From the NCBI RefSeq assembly GCF_958979055.1, contig NC_084886.1, forward strand, positions 5,475,001 through 5,539,000: 64,000 nucleotides of DNA. Direction: 5' to 3'. The DNA is from Alnus glutinosa. Its lineage: Eukaryota; Streptophyta; Magnoliopsida; Fagales; Betulaceae. Position 1 is the stretch's first letter. The number at the start of each line of letters is the position of its first letter. The translations under genes and the position numbers were made by a program. Positions 22,301-35,200 of the stretch are shown here, one piece after another. Below the pieces are notes generated by a model. It did no database searches. It was not told the DNA's origin and was given only the letters and a program-made list of their open reading frames with translations.

Positions 22301-25300
22301 CGATCGAACATGTTACAAAAAGCTCCAATCGCACTTTCAATCAAAGCTCGATCAATTAAACATATAATAGGACACCTCTTTGACTTGGATTATCAGTCAA
22401 GGTTTTAGATATTTTGATTACAATCAAGACATTTTTTTTTATTGATAATGTCAAAGAATATTCTAGTATTAAAAAAAAGAGAAAAAGAAAAAAAAAAAGT
22501 CATTACAATGCATGAAATAAAAATTCCCTTATCATTTGACCGCATCTGATGTCCAATGGGAAAACGCAACATCAGCCGTGAAGTGTCTGCACGGCTGAAC
22601 TCATATAATTAAGCTCTCTCTCTCTCTCTCTCTTAATAAAGTAATGGAATGGGTCCTAAATTACTTGGGCCTTCGCCCAGCCCAATAACCATAGCTTAAT
22701 TGGGGGAAAAAAAAATAAAAATCATTGGCTGTTATATAATGGAATAATGAAAATACCTTCGTGACAAAAAGTTGATAAAATTAAGATACAAATATTCCTC
22801 ATTATTGTCATGCTCATGCTTTTATGGTACGAAACATAGTGAGATTAGAAGAGGAAAAGCTTAAATGATAATTAATTTAGAACTGTTGATTTGTGGAGCT
22901 GGTTGGACAAGCAGTACTTAATGTTCAAACAGAAACTCTAGGGACAGTCCATCTCGACAGGCAGTAGGGCCCGTCCGGACAGGTACTCGAAAGAGTGCGG
23001 TTTTTGGGCATGTCCGGAAAACACGTTGGCGTGTCAGGACATGCGGGGCATTGAGATACAGAACCTTAATGACGTTTAGACATGTCAAGAGAGCGTTCGG
23101 ACACAAGTACCTAAAAACTCGTATTTTATATTTAAAAATCTGTTATGTGACTTTGTTGTTATGAGAATATTGTAAAAATATTAAGAGGTCTTTTCTAAGT
23201 TTTCTATAGAAGAATTTGAAAATTGAATAATTTCATCCACGCCTGTTTTGTAAAAGTCATTTGTATTCTTTTTTTACCGTAGTAAAATCTGTTGCAATTT
23301 TGTAAATATAGCTCTTAGCGGGAACCACGCAAATTCTTATATTCTTTTGTAATTGTTTATTTATCTTTTTTTTCCGCTTACTTCTTTTCGCATCTCACGG
23401 GTTTTAGGAAATAAAATATACTTCCTCAGAAGAATAACATACAATATCGGATGGAAGACCCTGGCAATCCACATGGACGCTCCAACCTCGTCAAAATTTC
23501 TTTCCGAGTTCTCCTAACATGGACAGCAAAAAGGTGCCCCTTGACTACGGGTTTCTCACAACGACCATTTCTACGCAAAGTCAGTGATTGATCGGTAACG
23601 TAACGTTGACAACCACGTAGGAAATGGGTAACTGGAATTGTTCAAAGAGACATAGAAGGTTCGAACATGAATTGCAATTATCTGGATTATAGATTGCAAT
23701 ATGACATGTTTTTTTTTTTTTATTAAAAAAAAAAAATGATTTCAGCATTAAATTCGTTGAGTAAATCCTACGTACATATATAGAAGGTTTGCTCTTGAAA
23801 CTGTCATGCTATGTTAAAATAAGTCTAATTTGTTACATTATCACTTGTCCTAAAAGCTGATAGAAATAGATAAATCTAATCATTTAATCAAATACTTTAA
23901 CACTCCCCTTCACGTGTAGGCTCAAACTCCCTTTTAATAGGTGAGGGCAAACACGTAGAATATTTAATTGAAATAGGAAGTAAATGAAAGATCGAGACAG
24001 GATTCAAATTCAAGACTTCTACTCTAACACCATGAAAGAATATTGCACAAGAGAATGAAAGTCTCAATAATACTCCTATGTAGTTTACATGTCTATATAT
24101 ACACACTGAGTTTACATGAAAAATGACAATGAATAGCAACTTTCCTAATCTAAAGGATTGACTGCATGTCTGCAACATATGAATTGCCTTTTTCTGCATA
24201 ATTGATTGATGTATATACTTTCCTTGTGTGGTTGCTTGCTGTCAATAGTGAAGTCTCGCTTGATATGGTTTGATTGCAGGATTTACGAAGGAATGTGATG
24301 GCCGGAATATAATATGTTTTATACTAATTGAATGAAAATAAGAAGGCATATAAAATTTAATTTTACGATTTCAGCGTTAAATTAATTGAACAGACCGTAG
24401 GCTTTTGCTCATAATATATAGTCTTATGTGCAGAAGTTTGGGTAAAGATTTTCAAAGATTTTGCTACTGAAATTTGAATGAGTCCTGCTCGTTTGAGCAG
24501 GTTTCGGACAGTCCACCTCTCTGTTCAAATAGGTACATTTTATAAGGTTTTCTTACATTTGTTACTCAAATTGTTAACAATCGAGACAACAAATTAATAA
24601 AAATCCAAGTCTTAAAAGTTATGTTAAAAAGAATTACATATATATAAGTCTTCGAAGAGTTTGAGCATTGGTCGGCTTTTAGAGCATTTGGAGGCCAAAG
24701 GTTTATGTCTTTTTTTTTTTTTTTAGTAATTTTGATTGGATCCAATTAAAGTATATGAGTTGTTACCAAACTAGAGATTATGAATAACCATTCGATTTTA
24801 CTCTATTTTATTTCCAGTAATAACTATTCTATTTCCCAATGGAATACTCATTTCGCAAACTAAATGAGACATAAGGGTAGTTCAAGGAAAAGGAAACCTA
24901 ATACATATCTCCCAAATCAATTATAAGTAAAAGACTAACTAGAATAAACCACTTATAATGTTTTCATTATTGATAACATATTATCTATAATATATTAATA
25001 TTTAAATCTTAATCTAATCTTAATTCTAATGTTATCAATAAAAATAATTTATTATCTCTAAGTTATTAAAGTCTTAAACTCCTAATAAAATAAAATTATA
25101 CATTTTTATACTAAATTAAAAGTCTCGTTATTATAAGACTTTTTGTGCGATAAGATGTAGGCCCGTAACAATAAATGAAACGTGTTAATAATGGAATTTA
25201 ATTTTGTTTCGGTAAGAATAATGGAAATTTAGATCACCGTTGCAAGTTTGGAAGATTTTTTCGTAGTGGGTGTGTATTATGTAAATATTTATTTGGTCAC

Positions 25301-25380
25301 TGGTCGTTAAAAAAAAATTGTGGTCGTTGCACCAGAAAGAGAGCTCCGCGTTTGCGCAGCCAATGAGAAACGCCAGGTAG
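19397..25380. other. 6-kb intergenic region between kinase and transporter genes
   Basis: The kinase leader and promoter occupy the first few hundred bp. The rest is AT-rich with scattered repeat debris. Open frames at 19311-19766 (antisense to exon 1), 20755-21106, 21905-22344 and 23897-24199 show no domain, and several overlap on both strands, typical of noncoding sequence. A MITE remnant lies near 24.74-24.88 kb (see the 33.6 kb entry for the related sequence). Confidence 0.5.
22905..23405 (+). mobile_element. LTR-like fragment (3' part of an LTR)
   Basis: Contains several TCCGGAC/TTCGGAC words like those in the fragment at 1.8-2.1 kb. It then runs into a T-rich part with GGGAACCACG and TTTCCGC, resembling the closing part of Copia LTRs. 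No coding sequence and no defined ends. Confidence 0.35.
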
Positions 25381-25390
25381 AGTCACCAAC

Positions 25391-25412
25391 CCAATAAGAA
25401 ACCTCCACGTGG
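25391..25412 (+). promoter_or_regulatory. ER stress response element with G-box, promoter of the UTR gene
   Basis: CCAAT (25391-25395), nine bases, then CCACG (25405-25409): an exact ERSE (CCAAT-N9-CCACG). Its second half is part of the palindrome CCACGTGG, a G-box. It lies about 225 bp upstream of the transporter ATG. In plants ERSE sites bind NF-Y with ER-stress bZIP factors, and Arabidopsis UTR1 is reported to be induced by the unfolded protein response. Another CCAAT lies at about 25360, without a good partner. Function here is inferred. Confidence 0.7.
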
Positions 25413-25633
25413 AAATTCTACGTAGCTTCGCGCTGCCCTCCCGTAATATCAACGCCTCCGTCGTCACATTTATTTTGCAATTTCGCTTGCCTTCCTTCTT
25501 CTCCACTATCCCCGAACTTTGCTTCTGATCGAGAGCCCATTCCCCTCTTTTGTCTCTAATTTATCATTAAAATTATTTTTTAAAAATTAAAAGGAAAAAC
25601 CGCTGGATCTGAGTGGTCTCTGGCGACAGTAAA

Positions 25634-28600
25634 ATGGAAGCTCACGGCGCCGGGCTCCGCCGTGTATTAGTGTTGGGCTTTTGTGTCATCGGCATTTGGT
25701 CTGCCTATATCTATCAAGGTGTTCTTCAGGAAACTCTGTAAGTCTCTTTCTTTCTTTCTTTCTTTTATTTTATTTTATTTTTTTTAATTTTTTTTTTTTC
25801 GGGAATTTTGCTTTGATTATTTATTGCTGAGTCGATCTCTTATAGAAAACCGGTTGAGCGCAAGTGACAGTTTGTTTGGAGATTTCCAGATCACGCTGTG
25901 CTTTTGTGATTTTAGGTGTAGTAATTGTTATCGTGTTGAGGTTGAATTCAATTTCGTTTAGATTTAGAGCTACTGATGCGTAAAATGTGATTTTCTTTAT
26001 CTAATTCTGTGCAATCTTAATTAAGGCTAGCAAGTAGCAATGCTCGGATTTTAGTTTACTGCATTATCCACAGGCAATTACAGTAAAAAAAATTGTGCTT
26101 TTAAATTTATGCCTTTTCTCAACCATTTCAATGGCAGCAATTGCGTGATTTGAACGAAGTTTCTTCTTAGGCTTTTTTTATCAATGGCGAACACAAGTTC
26201 CAAATTTTGAGATTCTTGATCTGCATTACTCTAATAAAACGCTTATTCAGTATATGCTTACTGCTACACAGTTTAGTGGAACTTATTCACTATGATTGCC
26301 GCCAATGATATATACACCAAATGATCAATTTTTTTTTTTTTTTTCTGACTATATAGGTCTACCAAGCGATTCGGTCCAGATGGGAAGAGGTTCGAACACC
26401 TTTCATTCCTTAATTTGGCGCAGAATGTAGTATGTTTAATCTGGTCATGTATAAGTGAGTTCCACTCTACCTTCCTTTTTTGGTTGTATCTTTTGCTAAA
26501 ATGTTACGTGTAGAAAGTGCATATATTGAAGACATAATTTCATTGTTATCCTGTGTATTGAACAGTGATAAAGCTTTGTTCCAGTGGTAGTTCTGGCGGT
26601 GCTCCTTGGAGGACATACTGGAGTGCTGGCATTACCAACACAATTGGTCCAGCTATGGGAATCGAAGCATTGAAGTACATCAGCTACCCGGCCCAGGTAT
26701 GTTTCTCTTTATTCGACAGTTTTCTCATGTTTGGAAGAAAGGGCTTTTGGTAGTCTCAACTATCCACAGGTGTAGCCAGTTTCTTTGAATCTATCAGTGT
26801 TTTGAATTTCTCAATTTTATTTGCTTCCATACTACTTAGCAGTGGCAATATCACTTGATCATTGTATCTTGAAGTGCATATTTCTTGATTATTGCTGTAA
26901 ATATTAATGTGTTTGTTAATTAATTGCAGGTCCTGGCAAAATCTTCAAAAATGATTCCAGGTGAGATATTTACAAGTTTAAACAGACTGAATTGAAACAA
27001 GCATGCTGCATGTTAAGCGTGCTTTTACTGGTGAAACTGTATTCTATGTGCCCTCAATCCTTCTGTTTGTAACATGTATAGGAAAGAGAAACTTTGTTAT
27101 TTTTTCTTCTTTTTGGTTGGAAGAAAGTTTGTTATTAGAGGACTTAATGAAACTGTATATATTCTGTCTCCCTTAGATACAGGTCTATTGTTTGATGAGA
27201 TCTCTTGGGTGAAAGGAATAGAGAATCCTGGAGCTCAGCTAGTGTACCAAATAGAATTAGATATATGAAAAGGCTTTTGAAAAGAATGGTTTTTATTATG
27301 TTATTGCTGTCATTGTCCTTGGAAAATTTGGAAGATTGAGAATATTACTTATGCCTTGATTTCTCCTACTCAGTTGAGGTTTATGGCCTAGGGATTTGTT
27401 TGGACACCTTCACCCAACACTTCTTAAGGCCTTGAATTGTCAAAAGTAGTTAATCCAAACCATGCTGTATATCAAATAGTGCTGACTATTGTGGAATTTC
27501 ATGCCTTATTTGCCTTAGTTTGTTTTTTTTTTGTTTACTTTGCTCTTTCTTTTCTGATTCACACAAATAAGCTAGAAAAGAGATCTATAATGAATATCAT
27601 GCATGTGCTTTTGGATAGTTTATTAAGTACTCAATGATGCTGTTCTAAAGCAAAATCCTTTACCTTCACTCTCCTGCAACTTGGAGGTTATATCAATCCC
27701 ATTAGTTTAATGAAAAACTGAGTCATGATACCCATAAGGTGGATCCTCTTATTTTATGACATATCATAGTAATTTATACTTTCTGTGTTTCTTTGTTCCA
27801 TTGAGGGTGGATTATTTGTACAAGGAGGTTAATATTTCCATGCTATATGAATAACTAATGGTTATATCTTACTTTTATGCAGTAATGCTGATGGGTACTT
27901 TAGTTTATGGTATAAGATACACGCTTCCAGAGTATCTTTGTACTTTTCTTGTTGCTGGAGGAGTATCTACATTCGCACTCTTAAAGGTAATGATTATACC
28001 TATGCGAAAAACAACTATTTTTTTTTCCTTCAATTTTTTCATGCTTGTTTTTTAGGACTTGATTTCCAAATCTGATTTTTATTGTTTCTCTCATCTATAA
28101 CTGGGTTGATTTCAGACTAGTTCAAAGACTATTAGCAAGTTGGCACATCCGAATGCACCTCTTGGATATGGCCTATGTACCATGAACCTTGCATTTGATG
28201 GATTTACAAATGCTACTCAGGATTCAATATCCAAAAGGTATGTTAAGAAAAACCTTTTCTCCAATTTTGATTTGATTCATTGTTGAGTTACAACCAATTG
28301 GTTGTATGTGATATTGAAATCTTACTATTGCATTTTTCATTTTTTTTTTTTTGCTTCTGGTGTAGAAGTCAATAAGCAACCAAAGAAAAATGCATCTCAA
28401 TTATGTTAGTTTTGTGCTCTAACCGAAAAAAGCAATTTGTTGGTAATTTGCGAGGCCAAATCTATGTACCTCCCTGCCATGAAAGAACTTGATTAATTTG
28501 TGAAAAAAGCCGTCATTTGCTGTAGAAATGTTAGCAAAATGCCTAAAGGGCTACTTAGATTTCTATCATTTTGTCTTCTACCTGTAAAAAACAAAATGTA

Positions 28601-29394
28601 AGGAGTACGTCTACTTTAACATGATAAATTGATGTTAATAAATCTTTAAGCAAAATCACAATCATATAAACCAATCTCAGAAGAAATTACCTACATATAG
28701 TAGGTCCAGATCACTGATTCCCATTTTACCTTTTGGCCAAGAAGTTGGCTTTCATCCCACTTGGCCCTTCTCCACGGTTCTACCTATTGTCCTGTTCACC
28801 TTAAATAGCGACTTGTTGAAATTCCTGCAGTCTGCACCTCCTTTTCCCCTTTGTTCCATGTAGTGTGTAAATTGATTCTTCTAGAATGAGATGACTTCTA
28901 TTACTGAGGCTTTCTCATTTGCTTACCAATCTAATCTGAAAAGGTATATAGATAATTCTCAATTGTATTGGTTTCTCTGACTTAGGTACCCAAAAACAAG
29001 TGCCTGGGATATGATGCTAGGAATGAACTTATGGGGCACCATTTACAACATGATCTACATGTTCGGCTGGCCACGTGGCAGCGGATTCGAGGCACTCCAG
29101 TTTTGCTGGCTGCATCCGGAGGCAGGATGGGACATTCTCCTCTATTGCCTTTGTGGGGCAGTGGGCCAGAATTTCATATTCCTGACCATAAGTCGATTTG
29201 GCTCCCTTGCTAACACCACCATCACCACCACCCGCAAGTTTGTCAGCATCGTGGTTTCTTCACTGCTGAGCGGCAATCCCCTGTCAACAAAGCAATGGAT
29301 GTGCGTTGTCATGGTGTTCTCTGGGTTGTCATACCAGATCTTCCTCAAGTGGAGGAAGTTGCAGAGATCGCAGAAGAAGAGGAAGCCCATGTGA
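25634..29394 (+). CDS. UTR3: UDP-galactose/UDP-glucose transporter (UTR1/UTR3 type)
   Basis: Nucleotide-sugar transporter of the UAA/NST family (PF08449-type), expected in ER/Golgi membranes, importing UDP-glucose or UDP-galactose for lumenal glycosylation and quality control of glycoproteins. Exons: 25634-25737, 26357-26454, 26566-26696, 26930-26960, 27883-27986, 28116-28237, 28986-29394; 999 nt in frame, 332 residues, the family's usual length. It starts MEAHGAGLRRVLVLGFCVIG, with a first membrane segment. Strongly conserved blocks are YWSAGITNTIGPAMGIEALK, GIRYTLPEYLCTFLVAGG, GFTNATQDSI and SRFGSLANTTITTTRKFVS. The C terminus KKRKPM fits a KxKxx ER-retrieval signal. An exact ERSE lies upstream. 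UTR1 and UTR3 are close paralogues, so the symbol could be either. Confidence 0.95.
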
Positions 29395-30614
29395 GGAGGA
29401 AGTGTAACAATTTTTGAACTTTTAACAACTCCCTCTTTTCCTTTTTGGCCATTTTATCCGTCTTTGCTATATCATTTATAGTATAACCATAAAGTTCGAT
29501 GGTTTCTAATTTTAGATCATCCTTGCGAAAACAGTCAATGTAACTGTAGATTCTTTATCGAGAAGCACAATGCTTTGTCATGCTCTTGTTGCCGATGCTA
29601 CTTCAAATTCTTGGTATCTTGTAATCAATAGTGGAATAATGATAAACATAAAACAGGTATTTGGTACGTTCTTATAAAGTCTGACAGATTGGTTCCATTT
29701 AACTATTTTTGAGCATGCCACGATGGTATCTATTGAGACAAACACATATCATGCCACCACATTAATGGTTAAATCATTCAATTCGTCCTTTTTCTTTTGG
29801 CTTTAAATTTTAAAATAAGTGGTAATCTCTCATAATATTACGGGATAAAATATTGTCTTCGCTTCGCACTCAATTTATGCACGTAATCAATCAATTATTT
29901 GAACTTTTTTTTAAAAAAAATAAAAATAAAATCTATCGCAGCATCTGTCCAATGAAATATGATACTCTATATTTTATTGTTCATATTTAAATTCGCATAT
30001 CTCATCATGCATATATTGCAAAAGAACATTCCAATTGTCAGTTGTTTATGAGAAATGACTATTAATTGCAACTAGAGATGCTCTCTCTTGAAGAAAGGAT
30101 AGAAGTCACTATTCATTCTAAACCATTATTGACATATCTAGATTTCGCATGTTTGAATTTTGAGCCATTGATCACCTGCAAAACAGGGGAAGGGCTGGTC
30201 AATGGGCCGGCAATCCAGGATACCTTAGGCACTACGACGCCTAAGTCGGTGTTTTCGGCCTTGAGGAGGAAAGAAATATGGAAAAATCTCATAGAATCAG
30301 AATAAAAATGTACCTTAATTATAAAGAGCAATGAGACTTTATATGTTCTCTTGAGCCCTAGTAATAGTGGACCTTATAATAAGCTCTCTTGGCCTTTAGC
30401 AGACGTAGGCTTTATTTTAGGCTATCTTAGCCGCCCACCCCCATCCCGCCCTCCTCTTGGGCTCTAGTAGTAGTGGTCCTTTAACATGACCCGGTCTGAG
30501 TCTAAGGCTTATTTTTCATACCCATCAATTAACAATTGTATGTAACCACATAGGTTTCTTATAGTTACAACTTTTTTTTTTTTTTTTTTTGAAGAACATA
30601 GTTACAACAACTTC

Positions 30615-30631
30615 TTTTTTTCTTTTTTTTT

Positions 30632-30674
<43 letters not shown>
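30615..30674. repeat. poly(T) tract
   Basis: About 60 nt of almost pure T, preceded 25-45 bp earlier by another T run. It could be the tails of old minus-strand retroelement insertions; no target duplication was found. Confidence 0.75.
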
Positions 30675-30677
<3 letters not shown>

Positions 30678-31141
30678 TACATAGTTACAACTGCTTAAAC
30701 CCTCATAATGCACTCTCTATACCCAATTCTTGAAGTGGTGTCTGTGGTTTGGGTGTTTTTTTTTTTTAATTTTTTTGGCGGATTAGAACTTAGAAGGCAA
30801 ATTTTGAAGATGTTTGCGTTATTTTTGTGTCCCTTTCCCTTTTCTCATGTGGGCAGAGCATGATTGCAGTGGGCTGTAATGCTTCGTTGCTAGTTTTATC
30901 ACCAAGGTCAAACCATTTTGCATGGCAAATATAGCGTTAAAAGAGTACTAAAGTGTACCTTCCATCGAGAAAGTTAACGGCAAATGAGTGCGCTTTATTT
31001 TGTAGATAGTTCCCTCCCACTTTTACCAATTGCTTTTGCTTTCGTCATAATTATACTTGTCCTCCACTACCCTCACCACCGTGGGTCGATCTTCCCCAAT
31101 AGCATTGTTTTCAAACCTTCTTCGCCAGTGGACTTTCCTCG

Positions 31142-31570
31142 CTAGAAAACTCAGAGAGCAGAGAGAGAGGAATCTCCACTCCAATTCCACAGCCAGACCA
31201 TAATCGAAGGCACTCTTTACCCTCTGTAAGTAAGGCATTCCATTTCCTCATCTCTTCAGTTTCGTAGTCTCTAATTCTCTGGTTCTTTCTTTGGATGAAT
31301 TCTCTGATTTGATACTCTCTCAGATGACAATGCTATAAAGTGGTTGACTATGGCTTCCTATCTCAAACATCTCGAGGCATTTTCTTTTCCTTTCTCTTGT
31401 TCTTTGCAAGAAGCGTAAGGTAAAGGGAGGTTATATTTGATGCTTCCTTGTTTTGTATGCATGTGTCTGGTGCATCCTGCTGCAGAATTCTCACATTTTT
31501 ATTACAATTTCGTGTAGATAATATGGTCCAATGCATTGATCCAAGGAAGAAAAAAACAGCCAAGAAGAGA
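31142..31570 (+). other. candidate small spliced transcript
   Basis: A leader-like GA-rich part (about 31150-31212) ends in a good donor (CCTCT then GTAAGTAAGG). Further on, after TTTCGTGTAG, there is a short coding-like piece MVQCIDPRKKKTAKKRG that runs into a second donor-like AGAG then GTATGTG near 31571. I do not recognise the peptide and could not find a terminal exon. It may be a noncoding transcript, a short-peptide gene or chance. Confidence 0.25.
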
Positions 31571-32217
31571 GGTATGTGCACACCAAAACCAGAATACACT
31601 TGCAATCCATTCATACTAAGTTTCATTACATCAGAAATCAGGGGGAAAAAAATAAAAAATAAGGCCTTATTCTATACCCTTTGCACACCCAAAAACAACA
31701 AATGGGAATCCATTTCAACTGGTTAATTCTCCTTTACTTTCTTTCTTCTTTTTTTTTTTTTTGCCTCTTTACTCTGTCTTTCATCATATATCCTAGGTGG
31801 GATATAGGCGAGCTGCCGATATATACTTACACTCTGAATGACTAGGGACTATATAACAGGTTCTGTACAAATCATAAATAAAGACCAAAAACTGGAACAC
31901 CCAAAACCACATAGCACGAGAAGAAAAACAAAAAAGTGACACACCGAGCACACTGGATTTTATGTGAGTATCAAGGTAGTAACTGTGGTAGGGAAGAAAA
32001 AATGAAGAACACGTTAGATGTGTTGGAGAATGGCAAAATGCACCATAACATTCTAGATCTGGGGCTCTTGGAATGCAGATCTCAACATGCCTATGTAAAA
32101 TTTCAGGCCGGAATGGCTGCAAACCTAAGAAACTGAATTCAAACGAGAAGACAAGAACTCAAGAATGGATCTGGAGCATATAAATTTTCTATTGTGAGGG
32201 TAAATCAGAAAGGTTGG

Positions 32218-35200
32218 CTATAGACTGTGGAGAAGGGCTCTTTTGCAGGTTGGTGGTTGTGAAGGATTAGAACTTGGGTCGGGGGAAGGGGACTCCATTC
32301 CAAGTGTTTTTAGTAGGAAGCTCCTTTCCTGGAGAAGAAAAAAAAAAGTGCAATAAAATAAGTGGTCAGTCTTTGATCAAATTTTGAGACACACACAAAA
32401 TATATAGAAAAAAGTAAATCATAAGGGCAAGTCTAACCGATCTCCTCCTTAATTCTCCTGTTCTTCACCCCCTCATTGGGAGAGCAAAGGAAATTATCAA
32501 TACATTGAAGGGGCACAGAGCCCACACTAATAAATTTGGTATGGACATTATTGAGTTTGACCTCTTTTCATTTATTAACACTAATGTGCAATGTCCAGGA
32601 GGAGGGACAGAAAAAAGCTTTAGCTAGATGTAAAAAACTGATCATCCTCTGAGTTTACTTTGTTGTGCAGTAGATTGATTAGTTCAAGGCAACATTTCAG
32701 ACCCCACTTCGCCTAACTGAGCTTCTCCGCGTATGTACATGACCTAGATAGGTCATCACACTAAGATCAATGCTACAACAGAAGTGACAACAACTCTAAG
32801 CACCTTGGGAATTTGGTGGTTGTTCAGATATAAAACTTTATTTTGCTGTTTCTACATTATTTTATGCATTTATGCCGTGTGTAGTATTTTTCTGATTTGT
32901 GGTGAAAAAAAAAAAGAAAAAAAAGGTAGAGTTATGGCTACAATAGGATACAGAAATATAGAAGATACATAAAAAGCACAGAAGCTGATAAGATCATCTA
33001 TAAGGATTATAACAGAAGCAACATAGTTTGCTTAGTTTTAGTTTTGGAGTAGAACTTCTTAGACCTGCTGTGCTTTATAATATTGTACTAATTTTTTAAT
33101 TTCAAATAGTAATTAAAAGCATATGCTAGCACTTCAAAATCTTGACCATAGTTAAAAGAATGGAGTTCTATTTTATGATTTATTTCTATTTTTTGTAGAG
33201 GTCACCATTTGCTAAGTTTAGCCTAGATCTTGTATTACATTTTTTGGATTTAGTAGCATGATATACATCCTGATTTGAGACAAGCTAAGCCCTCTGATCA
33301 CCTATAGTTTACAGAATTTGCAATAATCTTGTTATTTGTGAAAGACACTTGGTAATTAAAGAAAACCAAGTAGGCAACTATTTTAGTTGAGTTCGTCCAA
33401 GTAACGAACAGAGTAATAACTACTAGTTGAGTTACTTTGCAAAAATTAGTCCTTCCTTATTTTCAAAATCTTTTCTCTAATTTCTGTTTTGTGTCTTAAA
33501 ACCACTCATACAAAAAAAAAAATCAAAAAAAAAAAAAAAATTGAAAAAATTGAAAATGAAGAAAGTAGAATGAAATAGCCTTGAAATAATAATTCTCATG
33601 GTCCATGAGGAAATTACTAATCCTTAAATTGAGGAATAGCTACTCCTCTCAAATTGAGAGAAATAGCTATTCCTCAATTTAAGGAATAATCATTCATTCA
33701 TTGGCCATGGGAATGGCTATTCCAAGTGTTAGAGTATATCTATACTTTAACACCAAAGTTATTTTATTTCACAATCTTCTATTCTTAATAAGGCTATTCA
33801 TTTTTTCTAATAGAATAACGATTCTGTGTACTAAACGTATTCTTAGTGACTTTTTATAATGGCTAAATACCAAGTCTCAGTTGCTGAGATACTTCATACA
33901 CTACTGCTACAAATCATTAAGTCCCAAACTGTTACTACTACTGCTACTTTTGCTTGATAGTTTAAAACCTTTGAAGTCCTACTACTATTACTAATTGAAT
34001 TACTGAGACTTCTTTGCTGTTGCTGCTATAAAATACCATACTACTAAATTACTAATAGCTTTCTTTGTAAAATCAAAGTTTTAGAATAACTTACACTTTC
34101 TGAGAATTTTGGGCTGGGGATTCCTGCTGCTAATGATCTGAACAATGGGGTTACTTGAAGAGGGGAACCAAACTCTGTACTTGATGAGGCAGAAACAACT
34201 CCGTCATCGTTTGGTTGTTCATCACAAGACATGAATATCCCTGCAATAAGATCAGATATTTTTATCAGTAATTCTAATTCAGTGGGGTATCTTAAATAGC
34301 AAGAAAAGAAAGCTTATAGGCCCTTGTATCCCATATAAGATTTCATTACCTTGCTTTGTGGTTGCACCAAAAATCACCCCTTTCTCACATTCACCAACTT
34401 CCTTTTGCTCTCCAATATGAATTGATTGTGACCCAGTTCTGATATCTTGATGCAGTGAACCTATCTCAGCTTGTGCTTGTTCTGTTTTATTACCAGCAGT
34501 ATGCACCAGGAAAGTTGATTCTGTGCTGTATTCAGAGCTGCCAGGAGACTCCTCATACAGATCAGGTTGCCTGCAGTATAATGATAATCAATTAGATTTT
34601 GATAGTGAGTAAAATCTGCTCAAACCATTCATCCTAAAATAAATGCCTTCTTAAATTTGAATATTAGTCCACACCATATGTATTACCTCCATGATAATTG
34701 ACTTCCCTCGTCACTACTCCGTAAGTCCTCTACCAAGTCCTTGATATCTTCAAGTTGAAGATCATGAATGTCAGGGATTCTATAACTGAGAATATCACTT
34801 TCTTTGCTTCGGTTCAAGAACTCTTGAAGAACCTAATATCATATTTGATGAATATTAGAGAATATGAAAACTCTTGTGCACATCATATTTAAATCTCTGC
34901 TCTAATGTGGGATTTACTGAGTCAATCTAACATTTCTTCATCTGCATGTGCTTGCAGTTTGGCCATACCTCAAGAGATTTCAACCAAAAATCAACTAATT
35001 GAATGATGATCTTATTCTCATTTAGAATGATTTGGGCCATACCATACGAATGAAAAAAAAAATGCATTTATTTACTCGATGTCAGGGATTGAACTAACAA
35101 TTAATCCAATGCATGTGAACCATACGTAAAGAGAAGAACATTGGATGCTGATATCTGAAATTAAAGCAAAAGCAAAATTATGTCTAACCTTCCAGGCATT

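Larger units (their letters stand above)
29395..32217. other. intergenic between transporter and MYB genes
   Basis: Includes the transporter 3' UTR, then AT-rich sequence with poly(T) blocks at about 30571-30590 and 30615-30674. The 79-codon frame at 30066-30305 and the lysine-only frame opposite the T run are not genes. A GC-richer stretch at 31.0-31.6 kb may be a small transcribed unit, listed separately. Confidence 0.45.

Noticed and set aside
21905..22344. 122-codon minus frame near a GATCGATC-rich stretch
   Set aside because: Low-complexity composition, no domain, no splice or promoter context, and overlapping frames.
30525..30713. Poly-lysine frame on minus
   Set aside because: Product of a poly(T) tract.
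34044..34232. Alternative end of the MYB protein by reading through the donor at 34094
   Set aside because: The canonical donor GTAAGT is present and a conserved last exon (ending ALLHSL) is found at 32218-32328 in the right phase.
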